Shown: positions 9,896 through 18,900 of the stretch, one piece after another
Layout: each line of letters starts with the position of its first letter
Numbering within the stretch: position 1 is the stretch's first letter
Assembly (NCBI GenBank): GCA_018114805.1
Contig: CP073042.1
Coordinates: forward strand, 3,224,001 to 3,288,000
Source of the DNA: Candidatus Streptomyces philanthi
GTDB lineage: Bacteria; Actinomycetota; Actinomycetes; Streptomycetales; Streptomycetaceae
Direction of reading: 5' to 3'
Length of the DNA stretch: 64,000 nucleotides
Notes under the pieces: generated by a model
What the model saw: the letters and a program-made list of their open reading frames with translations, nothing else
Told to the model about the DNA's origin: nothing
Databases searched by the model: none
Made by a program: the position numbers and the translations under genes

Positions 9896-10994
9896 TCAGG
9901 CGCCCGCGGGTCCGCGCGGGGCGCTCACGGTGGTCCGGGGCGACCGTCGCTGCGACGACGCGCGCACGATCAGCTCGGTCGGTATCACCTGTTCGACCGG
10001 GCCTCCGGCGTCCACGCCTTCGATGGCGTCGATGAGGAGTTGGACGACGGCGGTGCCGATCCGGCGGGGCTTGAGGGAGAGGGTGGTGACCGGCGGGTCG
10101 GTGGTGGTGTAGACGCTGGACTCGCTACAGCACACGAGCAGCAGGTCGTCCGGGACGCGCAGCCCGTAGCGCCGGGCCGCGGCGAGCAGGTCGGTGCCGT
10201 TGGGGTCGAAGAGCCTGTAGACGGCGTCCGGCCGGTCGGGTCTGGCCAGCAGCCGGTCGGCGGCGACGGCGCCCGCGCACGGGTCGTGCGCCGGGTACTC
10301 CTCGTACACCGGGTCCTGGCCGACGCGCTCGCACCAGGAGAGGTACGCGGAGGTGGAGAGCCGGGTGTAGGTGTCCGTGGTGGTGCCGGTGAGGAGCCCG
10401 ATGCGGCGGGCGCCCGCCTGGGCGAGGTGGTCGAGCAGCCCGCGCACGGCCGCGTGGTGGTCGTTGTCCACCCAGGCGGTGACGGGCAGCGAGCCGGCCG
10501 GGCGTCCGTCGGAGACGACGGGGATGCCGTGGCGTACGAGTTCGGCCACCACCGGGTCCTGGTCGGAGGGGTCGATGACCACGGTGCCGTCCAGGGCCAC
10601 GTTGGACCACACGTCGTGGCGCGAGGTGGCGGGCAGGATGACGAGGGTGTAGCCGCGGGCCAGCGCGGCGGAGGTGGCCGCGCGGGCCATCTCGGCGAAG
10701 TAGGCGAACTCGGTGAAGGTGAAAGGTTCATCCCCGTACGTGGTCACGTTGAGTCCGATGAGACCTGACTTGCCGGTACGGAGCGTGCGGGCCGCGGCGG
10801 AGGGGCGGTAGCCCAGCCGGTCGGCGACCTTGCGGACGTGGCGACGGGTCATCCGGTAGCCGTCCCTTGCCGTTGAGCGCGTCGGAGACGGTCGTGATCG
10901 AGACCCCGGCTGCGGCGGCCACGTCCCGGATGCCCGCTCGCCCCAGCCGGTGGCCGGTCGACCGGCTCACCTGGTGCTTCCCTGCTGCTGTCAT
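9896..10994 (-). pseudogene. LacI-family transcriptional regulator, frameshifted in the HTH linker
   Basis: From ATG 10994 the protein reads ...RAGIRDVAAAAGVSITTVSDALNGKGRLPD, a LacI HTH, and then leaves frame near 10850. The other frame continues TRRHVRKVADRLGYRPSAAARTLRTGKSGLIGLNV, the hinge helix and the periplasmic-binding-like effector domain (ending QVIPTELIVRASSQRRS) to 9896. The join needs one base removed or two added. If corrected, the product has ~360 residues. LacI regulators respond to sugars or nucleosides; the ligand is not predictable here. It is divergent from hisC across 379 bp. Confidence 0.82.
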
Positions 10995-11373
10995 GGCGAG
11001 CCGATAGTAGGGCTCGATGGGTGCGTTCGGAGGAATCGGTAATCCACTCTCAACAGGCACGATTCTGCATGAGCAAAAACCCTAAATAACCTTGGAAGTA
11101 AAGGCAGTTGGCGGTTCTGCTGGGTCTCTGCTCGGCCACGTGGCGGTCATGCCTGCTGATTGGCTTATGGTTCGGAGAGGTCTCAACTCACTCTCACGGG
11201 TGACGCGCGCCACGGCGCTCGCTACCGGCGCACAGCTAGGAGAAGGGCGCTCCCCTAGGAGAAGGGCGCTCCCCATGGTCTTTACGGCACCCGGGGGGAT
11301 CCTCATAAGGTAAACAGTATTGCGTGTCTGATAGGTGACTGCTGTGCCCGGTACGGTTCAAGGAGGATCTGCG
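10995..11373. other. Intergenic region between lacI-type gene and hisC
   Basis: This 379-bp stretch has no gene. Its notable content is a tandem repeat at 11236-11273 and a comparatively AT-rich segment at 11060-11110 and 11300-11340 where the divergent promoters should lie. No exact LacI-type palindrome was recognised. Confidence 0.5.
11236..11273. repeat. 19-bp perfect tandem duplication
   Basis: The unit CTAGGAGAAGGGCGCTCCC occurs twice without a gap (11236-11254 and 11255-11273). Each unit contains a near-palindromic GGGCGCTCCC core. It lies about 100 nt upstream of the hisC start, so it could be a duplicated protein-binding site or a recent slippage event. Confidence 0.85.
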
Positions 11374-12459
11374 GTGTCTGAGAAGAGCCCCAAGCTGCGC
11401 GCTGCGCTCGACGGCGTTCCGACCTACAAGCCAGGCAAGCCCGCGGCGGCGGCGCCGGGTGGCGCGACTACGTACAAGCTGTCCTCGAACGAGAACCCCT
11501 ACCCGCCGCTGCCCGGCGTCCTGAAGGAGGTGGTTCGCGCCGCCGGTGCGCTCAACCGCTACCCCGACCTGGCCTGCACCGGGCTGATGGCGGAGCTGTC
11601 CGACCGGTTCGGGGTGCCGATCGAGCACCTGGCGACCGGCACCGGCTCGGTGGGCATCGCACAGCAGCTCGTGCAGTCGACGGCCGGGCCGGCTGACGAG
11701 GTCATCTTCGCCTGGCGCTCCTTCGAGGCGTACCCGATCGTCACGCAGATCGCCGGCGCGACGCCGGTGCCGGTGCCGTTGACGGCCGACGAGGGCCATG
11801 ACCTGGACGCGATGCTCGCCGCGGTCACCGAGCGGACCCGGCTGATATTCGTCTGCAACCCCAACAACCCGACCGGCACCGTGGTCCGCCGCGCGGAGCT
11901 GGAGCGCTTCCTCGACCAGGTGCCGTCCGACATCCTGATCGTGCTGGACGAGGCGTACCGCGAGTTCATCCGCGACGAGGACGTCCCGGACGGGATCGAC
12001 TTGTACCGCGACCGCCCCAACGTGTGTGTGCTGCGGACTTTCTCCAAGGCGTACGGGCTGGCCGGGCTGCGGGTCGGCTTCGCAGTGGGCCACGACCCGG
12101 TGGCGGCGGCGCTGCGGAAGACGGCGGTGCCGTTCGGTGTGACGCAGGTGGCGCAGGAGGCGGCCATCGCGTCGCTGCGCAGCGAGGAAGCGCTGAGTGA
12201 GCGGGTGGCGGCGCTGGTCGAGGAGCGGACCCGGGTCTACGAGGCGCTCGTCGCGCAGGGCTGGACCGTGCCCGAGTCGCACGGCAACTTCGTCTGGTTG
12301 CGGCTCGGCGACCGGGCGCTGGACTCCGCGGCGGCGTGCGAGCGCGGCGGCGTGGTCGTCCGGCCGTTCCAGGGCGACGGCGTGCGGATCACGATCGGCG
12401 AGACCGAGGCGAACGACCTGTTCCTGAAGGCGGCGGAGGCGTTCCGCAAGGAGATCTGA
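11374..12459 (+). CDS. hisC: Histidinol-phosphate / aromatic aminotransferase
   Basis: 361 residues of a class I/II PLP aminotransferase. It has [14 protein letters not shown] at the N-terminus, [28 protein letters not shown] (cofactor Asn), [12 protein letters not shown] (Asp-Ala-Tyr), [18 protein letters not shown] with the Schiff-base lysine, and the substrate carboxylate-binding [14 protein letters not shown]. The GTG at 11374 is fixed by AGGAGG seven bases upstream. It is not beside other his genes, so it is a second HisC-like enzyme; actinomycete paralogues of this kind often use aromatic amino acids (phenylalanine/tyrosine). Located upstream of the cyd genes, probably as a separate transcript. 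Confidence 0.88.
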   Translation: MSEKSPKLRAALDGVPTYKPGKPAAAAPGGATTYKLSSNENPYPPLPGVLKEVVRAAGALNRYPDLACTGLMAELSDRFGVPIEHLATGTGSVGIAQQLVQSTAGPADEVIFAWRSFEAYPIVTQIAGATPVPVPLTADEGHDLDAMLAAVTERTRLIFVCNPNNPTGTVVRRAELERFLDQVPSDILIVLDEAYREFIRDEDVPDGIDLYRDRPNVCVLRTFSKAYGLAGLRVGFAVGHDPVAAALRKTAVPFGVTQVAQEAAIASLRSEEALSERVAALVEERTRVYEALVAQGWTVPESHGNFVWLRLGDRALDSAAACERGGVVVRPFQGDGVRITIGETEANDLFLKAAEAFRKEI

Positions 12460-13054
12460 GCGGGTCGCCGGGCCCCGGGGTCCTGAGCGGGCTCCGGCCG
12501 CACCCTTTCGCGTGCCGCCTCCCGTCCGCCGCCGTGCGCCCGGGGGCGCGGGTCGGCTCCGGTGGCCTGGCGCGTCCGGCTGCTGGGCGGGAGCGCGCCC
12601 TGGCCGGGTGGCGGTGGCCCGCGGGCCCCGAGGTGGGCCGTGGACCGGGCGCGGAGAGTGGCGTTTGCCACAGGGTGTGCCGCGTCATACGGGCGCGGGG
12701 CCGGCCCGGTCGGTGGCGGCTGGGCTCGGGCGGGGTGTGGGCGGCGGTCGGACGTGGTGACGGGGGCGGTCGGGGAGCCGTATTCCGCGCTGGTGGTGGG
12801 GTGTTCGACGGTACGGGGCGTGCGGGTCGGCTCGCCGCTCCGGTGGGGCCACCCGGGCGCGGGCCGGACGGGGGTGGCCTGCGGGGCGGTGGCGGGGCAC
12901 CCCCGGTGGGGGGTGGGAAAAGTATGTGCGTCATAATTCCTTGTGAATGTGAACGCGTTCACAAGCTCGTCGATGCATCCCCCTTTGACCGTGATCAATG
13001 GGGCGGATCGCCCCGGCGGGTGCGCGGCTCAGCAAGACGGCAAGGAGACACGAC
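12460..13054. other. Long upstream region of cydA
   Basis: 595 bp without a gene. The first 450 bp are extremely G-rich and hold nothing recognisable. The last ~140 bp become AT-richer and carry the Rex operator, a TATAAT-like CATAAT (12932-12937) and the cydA ribosome-binding site AAGGAG (13042-13047). Confidence 0.7.
12948..12963. promoter_or_regulatory. Rex operator (ROP) of the cydA promoter
   Basis: TGTGAACGCGTTCACA is a perfect 16-bp palindrome, identical to the Rex operator known from the Streptomyces coelicolor cydA promoter. Rex is the NADH/NAD+ sensing repressor; high NADH (low oxygen) releases it. The site is centred about 100 nt upstream of the cydA GTG and just downstream of a CATAAT -10-like element, where bound Rex would block transcription of the bd-oxidase genes. 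Confidence 0.95.
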
Positions 13055-14656
13055 GTGGACCTGGCTCTGGCTCCGGAGACCCTGGCACGGTGGCAATTTG
13101 GCATCACGACCGTCTACCACTACCTCTTTGTTCCGCTGACGATCAGCCTCGCGGCGTTCACGGCCGGCCTGGAGACCGCCTGGGTGCGCACGGGCAAGGA
13201 GAAGTACTTCCACGCGACGAAGTTCTGGGGAAAGCTCTTCCTGATGAACATCGCGATGGGTGTCGTCACCGGCATCGTGCAGGAGTTCCAGTTCGGCATG
13301 AACTGGTCCGACTACTCGCGCTTCGTCGGTGACGTGTTCGGCGCTCCCCTCGCCATGGAGGCCCTCATCGCCTTCTTCTTCGAGTCCACCTTCATCGGGC
13401 TGTGGATCTTCGGCTGGGACAAGCTGCCGAAGAAGATCCACTGCGCGTGCATCTGGATCGTGGCCATCGGCACAACGCTCTCCGCGTATTTCATCCTGGC
13501 CGCCAACTCCTGGATGCAGCACCCCGTCGGCTACTCGATCGACAAGGCCACCGGGCGGGCCGAGCTGACGGACATGTGGGCCGTGCTCACCCAGAACACC
13601 ACCCTGGTCGTCGTCTTCCACACGCTGACCGCGGCCTTCCTCACCGGTGCGGCCTTCGTCGTCGGCATCGCCTCTTACCACTTTCTGCGCGCCAAGCGGG
13701 CACAGGACCGGGGCGAGGAGCTGCCGGAGAAGCAGCGTCGGCAGGTCGGCGCGATGCGCTCCTCGCTGCGGGCCGCGCTGGTGATCGCGGTGATCGCGGG
13801 GCTCGGCACGGCGATCAGCGGTGACCGGCTCGGCAAGGTGATGTTCGAGCAGCAGCCGATGAAGATGGCCGCGGCCGAGGCGCTGTGGGAGACCGAGGCG
13901 CCGGCGCCCTTCTCGCTCTTCGCGGTCGGTGACGTGGGCGAGGGCCACAACAGCGTCGAGTTCAGCGTCCCCGGCATCCTCTCCTTCCTCGCGCACGACG
14001 ACTTCTCGTCCTCCGTGCCCGGCATCAACGACATCGCCGAGCAGGAGGCGAAGCTCTACGGCGGCGAGCCCGAGGACTACATCCCGAGCATCTTCATGAC
14101 CTTCTGGGGCTTCCGCCTCATGATCGGGTTCGGCATGACCTCGTTCGCCGCCGGCGTGATCGGCCTGTGGACCACCCGGCGAAAGCTGTGGCTCGCGCCG
14201 GACAAGCGGACCGGCGAGTACGAGGTCCCACGGCTGATGCTCACCAGGAACCGCGAGATGAGCGCCTTCTTCACCACCTGGTCGTGGCGGATCGGCCTGC
14301 TCACCATGGGCTTCCCGCTGATCGCCAACTCCTTCGGCTGGATCTTCACCGAGATGGGCCGCCAGCCCTGGGTGGTCTACGGGCTGATGCGCACCTCGGA
14401 CGCGGTGTCGCCGGGCGTGAGTCAGACCGAGGTGGTGATCTCGATGAGCGTGTTCACGCTGCTGTACGGCGTGCTCGCGGTGATCGAGGTGAAGCTGCTG
14501 GCCAAGTACGCCAAGGCCGGGCCCGACGTGGACGAGAAGCCACCGGCCAAGGACCCGAAGCTGCGCTTCCCCAAGCCGGGCGACCCCGGGGCCCCCGGCG
14601 GCGGGGACGCCGCGCCGGCCGAGGACGCCGACAAGCCGATGACCTTCGCGTACTGA
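13055..14656 (+). CDS. cydA: Cytochrome bd ubiquinol oxidase subunit I
   Basis: 533 residues, nine or so membrane helices. It starts DLALAPETLARWQFGITTVYHYLFVPLTI, holding the haem b595 histidine in YHY, then GIVQEFQFGMNWSDYSRFVGDVFGAPLA and ESTFIGLWIFGWDKLP with the proton-path glutamates, and ends with the conserved EMGRQPWVVYGLMRT motif beside the haem b558 ligand region. The enzyme oxidises menaquinol with high-affinity oxygen reduction in the plasma membrane. GTG 13055 with AAGGAG eight bases upstream was chosen; the longer frame from 12998 has no family support. First gene of a Rex-controlled cydA-cydB-cydDC set. Confidence 0.97.
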   Translation: MDLALAPETLARWQFGITTVYHYLFVPLTISLAAFTAGLETAWVRTGKEKYFHATKFWGKLFLMNIAMGVVTGIVQEFQFGMNWSDYSRFVGDVFGAPLAMEALIAFFFESTFIGLWIFGWDKLPKKIHCACIWIVAIGTTLSAYFILAANSWMQHPVGYSIDKATGRAELTDMWAVLTQNTTLVVVFHTLTAAFLTGAAFVVGIASYHFLRAKRAQDRGEELPEKQRRQVGAMRSSLRAALVIAVIAGLGTAISGDRLGKVMFEQQPMKMAAAEALWETEAPAPFSLFAVGDVGEGHNSVEFSVPGILSFLAHDDFSSSVPGINDIAEQEAKLYGGEPEDYIPSIFMTFWGFRLMIGFGMTSFAAGVIGLWTTRRKLWLAPDKRTGEYEVPRLMLTRNREMSAFFTTWSWRIGLLTMGFPLIANSFGWIFTEMGRQPWVVYGLMRTSDAVSPGVSQTEVVISMSVFTLLYGVLAVIEVKLLAKYAKAGPDVDEKPPAKDPKLRFPKPGDPGAPGGGDAAPAEDADKPMTFAY

Positions 14657-14680
14657 CGACGGCTGGAACGGAGACCGACC

Positions 14681-15685
14681 ATGCACCTCCACGACGTCTG
14701 GTTCGTGCTGATTGCCGTCCTGTGGACCGGCTACTTCTTCCTTGAGGGGTTCGACTTCGGCATTGGCGTACTGACCAAGCTGCTCGCCCGTGACCGCACC
14801 GAGCGCCGGGTGCTGATCAACACCATCGGGCCCGTCTGGGACGGCAACGAGGTGTGGCTGCTGACCGCGGGCGGCGCCACCTTCGCGGCCTTCCCCGACT
14901 GGTACGCGACCTTGTTCAGCGGCTTCTACCTGCCGCTGCTCGTCATCCTGGTCTGCCTGATCGTGCGCGGGGTGGCCTTCGAGTACCGGCACAAGCGCAG
15001 CGAGGAGAGCTGGCAGCGCAACTGGGAGCGGGCCATCTTCTGGTGCTCGTTGATCCCCGCGTTCCTGTGGGGCGCCGTCTTCGCCAACATGGTGCGCGGC
15101 GTGCCGATCGGCGCCGACAAGAACTTCGCGGGTGACCTGCTCGACCTGGCCAACCTGTACGCGCTGCTCGGCGGGCTGGTGACGCTGACGTTGTTCACCT
15201 TCCACGGCGCGGTCTTCGCGGCGCTGAAGACCGTCGGTGACATCCGCACCCGGGCGCGTCGGTTCGCCGGCTGGCTCGGCCTGGTGACGGCGGCGCTCGC
15301 GGCGGCCTTCCTGGTGTGGACGCAGCTCGACTCGGGCGGCACGGGCAGCCTCGTGGCGCTGGTCGTCGCCGTGCTCGCGCTGGCCGGGGCGCTGGTGATG
15401 AACGGCCGGGGTCGCGAGGGCTGGGCCTTCGGGCTCTCCGGGGTCACCATCGCGGCGGCCGTGGCCATGCTCTTCCTGTCGCTCTTCCCGGACGTCATGC
15501 CCTCCTCGCTCGACGCGGAGTGGAGCCTGACCGCCGCGAACGCCGCGTCCAGCCCTTACACGCTCAAGATCATGACGTGGATCGCGGGCGTCATGACCCC
15601 CGTGGTGCTCGCCTACCAGGCGTGGACGTACTGGGTGTTCCGGCAGCGGATCGGGACCCAGCACATCCCCGTCGACGCGCACTGA
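14681..15685 (+). CDS. cydB: Cytochrome bd ubiquinol oxidase subunit II
   Basis: 334 residues with eight predicted helices. The family signature is present: MHLHDVWFVLIAVLWTGYFFLEGFDFGIGVL, then GPVWDGNEVWLLTAGGATFAAFPDWYATLFSGFYLPLL and RGVAFEYRHK. It partners CydA in the oxidase complex. It starts 24 nt after cydA, with ACGGAG upstream, so the two are cotranscribed. Its TGA (15683-15685) overlaps an ATG that is in frame with the downstream cydDC gene. Confidence 0.97.
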   Translation: MHLHDVWFVLIAVLWTGYFFLEGFDFGIGVLTKLLARDRTERRVLINTIGPVWDGNEVWLLTAGGATFAAFPDWYATLFSGFYLPLLVILVCLIVRGVAFEYRHKRSEESWQRNWERAIFWCSLIPAFLWGAVFANMVRGVPIGADKNFAGDLLDLANLYALLGGLVTLTLFTFHGAVFAALKTVGDIRTRARRFAGWLGLVTAALAAAFLVWTQLDSGGTGSLVALVVAVLALAGALVMNGRGREGWAFGLSGVTIAAAVAMLFLSLFPDVMPSSLDAEWSLTAANAASSPYTLKIMTWIAGVMTPVVLAYQAWTYWVFRQRIGTQHIPVDAH

Positions 15686-15872
15686 TGTCAGCGCGACGGA
15701 TGGTTCGACGCGGGGAGTGTGCGGTGAGCGGGCGCATGGCGAGACTCGGGAGGTACGGCGGTGTCGGAACTGAACGGGCCGGAGCCGCAGGAACGTTGGT
15801 CGGTGTCGGTGCCGGGGTCAATGCCGTCGAGGGTGCCGGCGTGGCCGGTGGGCGACGGTGGACCGGTCGGGT

Positions 15873-15886
15873 GTTTCACGTGAAAC
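15873..15886. other. parS site 1 (ParB-binding)
   Basis: GTTTCACGTGAAAC, the exact 14-bp Streptomyces parS consensus bound by ParB during chromosome segregation. First of four copies spaced 27 bp start to start. Confidence 0.95.
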
Positions 15887-15899
15887 CGTCCGCTCGCCT

Positions 15900-15913
15900 G
15901 TTTCACGTGAAAC
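15900..15913. other. parS site 2 (ParB-binding)
   Basis: Second exact GTTTCACGTGAAAC copy, 13 bp after the end of site 1. Confidence 0.95.
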
Positions 15914-15926
15914 GGTCCGCGTGCGT

Positions 15927-15940
15927 GTTTCACGTGAAAC
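15927..15940. other. parS site 3 (ParB-binding)
   Basis: Third exact GTTTCACGTGAAAC copy. The spacer before it (CGGTCCGCGTGC plus flanking bases) is nearly identical to the spacer after it, so the array arose by duplication of a 27-bp unit. Confidence 0.95.
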
Positions 15941-15951
15941 GGTCCGCGTGC

Positions 15952-18900
15952 GTGTTTCACGTGAAACCGATCGACCCGCGGCTGCTGCGCTACGCCCGCG
16001 CCACCCGCTTCTTCCTGCTCGCCTCGGTCGCCCTCGGCCTGGTCGGTGCCGGACTCGTCATCGCTCAGGCGATGCTCATCGCCGAGATCGTGGTGGGCGC
16101 TTTCCAGCGCGGCGAGTCCGTCGACGGGTTGGCGACGCCGCTGATGCTGCTGGTCGGCGTCGCGGTGGGGCGGGCGGCGGTCGCCTCGCTAACCGAACTC
16201 GCCGCGCACCGGGCCAGCGCCGAGGTCAAGTCCGAGCTGCGGATGCGGCTGTTGGCCCGGGTGACCGCGCTCGGGCCCGGCTGGCTGAGCACCCAGCGCA
16301 CCGGCGAGCTGACCACGCTGGCGACCCGGGGCGTCGACGCCCTCGACGACTACTTCGCCCGCTACCTTCCGCAGCTCGGGCTCGCCGTGGTTGTCCCGCT
16401 GGCGGTGCTGGCCCGGATCGTCACCGAGGACTGGGTGTCGGCGCTGATCATCGTGATCACGCTGCCGCTCATCCCGGTCTTCATGGTGCTCATCGGCTGG
16501 GCCACCCAGCACCGGATGGACCGGCAGTGGCGGCTGCTCTCCCGGCTCTCCGGACACTTCCTCGACGTGGTAGCGGGGCTGCCGACGCTCAAGATGTTCG
16601 GACGGGCCAAGGCGCAGGCCGAGTCCATTCGCGCGATCACCTCCGACTACCGCCGGGCGACGCTCAGGACGCTGCGCATCGCCTTCCTGTCCTCGTTGGC
16701 GCTGGAGCTGCTGGCGACGCTGTCGGTGGCGCTGGTCGCGGTGGGCATCGGGATGCGGCTTGTGCACGGGGACATGGACCTGTACGCTGGGCTCGTCGTA
16801 CTGATCCTCGCGCCCGAGGCGTACCTTCCGCTGCGCCAGGTCGGAGCCGAGTACCACGCGGCGGCGGAGGGGCTGGCGGCGGCCGACGAGGTCTTCGCCG
16901 TCCTGGAGGCCGGCGGGACGGAGAGCGCCGGCGCGTCCGGGATCGCGGCGGGGAGCGCTGACGCGTCCGGTGGTGCGGCGGCGACCCCCGGTGAGGCGGC
17001 GGGCCGTGCGTCCGCCGGTGGCCCGGGGCGTTCGGCCTGGATGCCCGACGCGCGGTCGGCCGCGCTGGTGGTGGACGGCCTGGTGGTGCGGCACCCCGGG
17101 CGTACTGAATCCTCCCTCGGCGCGACCTCGTTCACCGTCACCCCCGGTGAGACCGTGGCCGTCGTCGGGCCGAGCGGCGCCGGCAAGTCCACCCTGCTCC
17201 AGGTGGTGCTCGGGTTCGTGGGCGAGGGAAGCGGCGTGGAGCGGGGCGGGGTGCGCGTCGGCGACACGCGACTGGCCGACCTCTCGGACGTGGGCTGGCG
17301 GGCCTGGCGGGACCAGGTGGCCTGGGTGCCGCAGCGGTCCTACCTGTTCGCGGGCACCATCGCGGAGAACGTGCGGCTGGCCCGCCCGGACGCCGACGAC
17401 GAAGCGGTGCGGGACGCGCTGCGCGACGCGAGCGCGCTCGACTTCGTCACGGCGTTGCCGGACGGGGCGCGGACCGTGATCGGCGAGGACGGCGTGGGCC
17501 TGTCCGCGGGCCAGCGCCAACGGCTGGCGCTGGCCAGGGCGTTCCTCGCCGACCGGCCGGTGCTGTTGCTCGACGAGCCGACCGCGAACCTGGACGGCGA
17601 GACGGAAGCCCTCGTGGTGGACGCGGTGCGCCGGCTGGCCGTCGGTCGCACGGTGTTGCTCGTCGTTCACCGACCGGCCCTGCTGGCCATCGCGGACCGC
17701 GTGGTGCACGTGGGACCGGCCACCGAGGTGACGTCGGCCGACGGGCGCGGCGCCTTGCCGGCCGTGGCGGTCACGAGCGCGACCGCGCGCGGTGCGTGGG
17801 CGGTCGCCGACGGCCGGCCCGCGGGCGTGACCCGGTCGGTGGCGGAGCAGCGGGACGGCTCGGGATCGGACCGGCCGGTGGTCGAGTCGGTGGGCCCGGT
17901 CGCCGGTGACGCGCCGGCGGAGCCGGCCGCTGGCGAGGGCGGGCGGCGCCCGCACCCCGCGCCCGAGGAGCGCCCGGGACGGCGGCGGGAGCGCGGGGCG
18001 CTGGCCCTCATGCGCGCGGTGGGCCGGGAGCGGCGGGGACGGTTCGCGCTCGCCCTGCTGCTCGGCAGCCTGGCGCTGGGCAGCGCCGTCGGGCTGATGG
18101 CCGTGTCCGGCTGGCTGATTTCGCGGGCCTCGCAGCAGCCACCGGTGCTGTACCTGATGGTGGCCGTGACCGCGACCCGGGCGTTCGGCATCGGCCGCGC
18201 GGTCTTCCGCTACGCGGAACGGCTCGTCTCGCACGACGCCGCGCTGCGCGTGCTGGCCGACCTGCGGGTCGCGGTCTACCGACGCCTTGAGCGGCTCGCG
18301 CCCGCGGGGCTGCGCGAGAGCCGGCGCGGCGATCTGCTGTCCCGACTGGTCGCGGACGTGGACGCGATGCAGGACTACTTCCTGCGCTGGCTGCTGCCGG
18401 TCGGCTCGGCCCTGGTCGTGGGCGCCGCGTCCGTCGGGTTCATGACCTGGCTGCTGCCGGAGGCGGGCGCGCTGCTCGCGGTGGGCCTGCTGGCGGCCGG
18501 CGTCGGGGTGCCGCTGCTGTCCAGCGCGTGGGCCCGGCGTACCGAGCGGCAGTTGGCGCCCGCGCGCGGTGCGCTGTCGGTGGGCGTGGTCGACCTGCTG
18601 ACGGGCACGGCCGAGCTGACGGTGGCCGGCGCGCTGCCCACCCGTACGGCCTCGGTGCGCCGTGCCGACGGGTTGCTCACCGCGATCGCGCGGCGGGCCG
18701 CCGCCGCAGGCGCGCTCGGGGCCGGGCTCGCGGCACTGAGCTGCGGCGTCACGGTCTCGGCCACCGCGTGGGTGGGCGTGCGGGCGGTGCACGACGGGCG
18801 GCTGGACGGGCTGTGGCTCGCGGTCGTCGTCCTCACCCCACTCGCCGCCTTCGAGACAGTCGCCGGTCTGTCGGGCGCCGTACGCTACCGGCAGCGGGTG

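Noticed and set aside
12995..15682. Reverse-strand frame of 895 codons opposite cydA-cydB
   Set aside because: Shadow of two clearly identified membrane-protein genes; no family wording.
15316..15684. Upstream part of the cydDC frame inside cydB
   Set aside because: It lies within cydB in another frame and cannot be the start; the plausible starts are 15685 and 15952.
15873..15967. Array considered as a CRISPR or minisatellite
   Set aside because: The unit is the exact parS palindrome, spacers are nearly identical and only 13 bp, and no cas genes exist.
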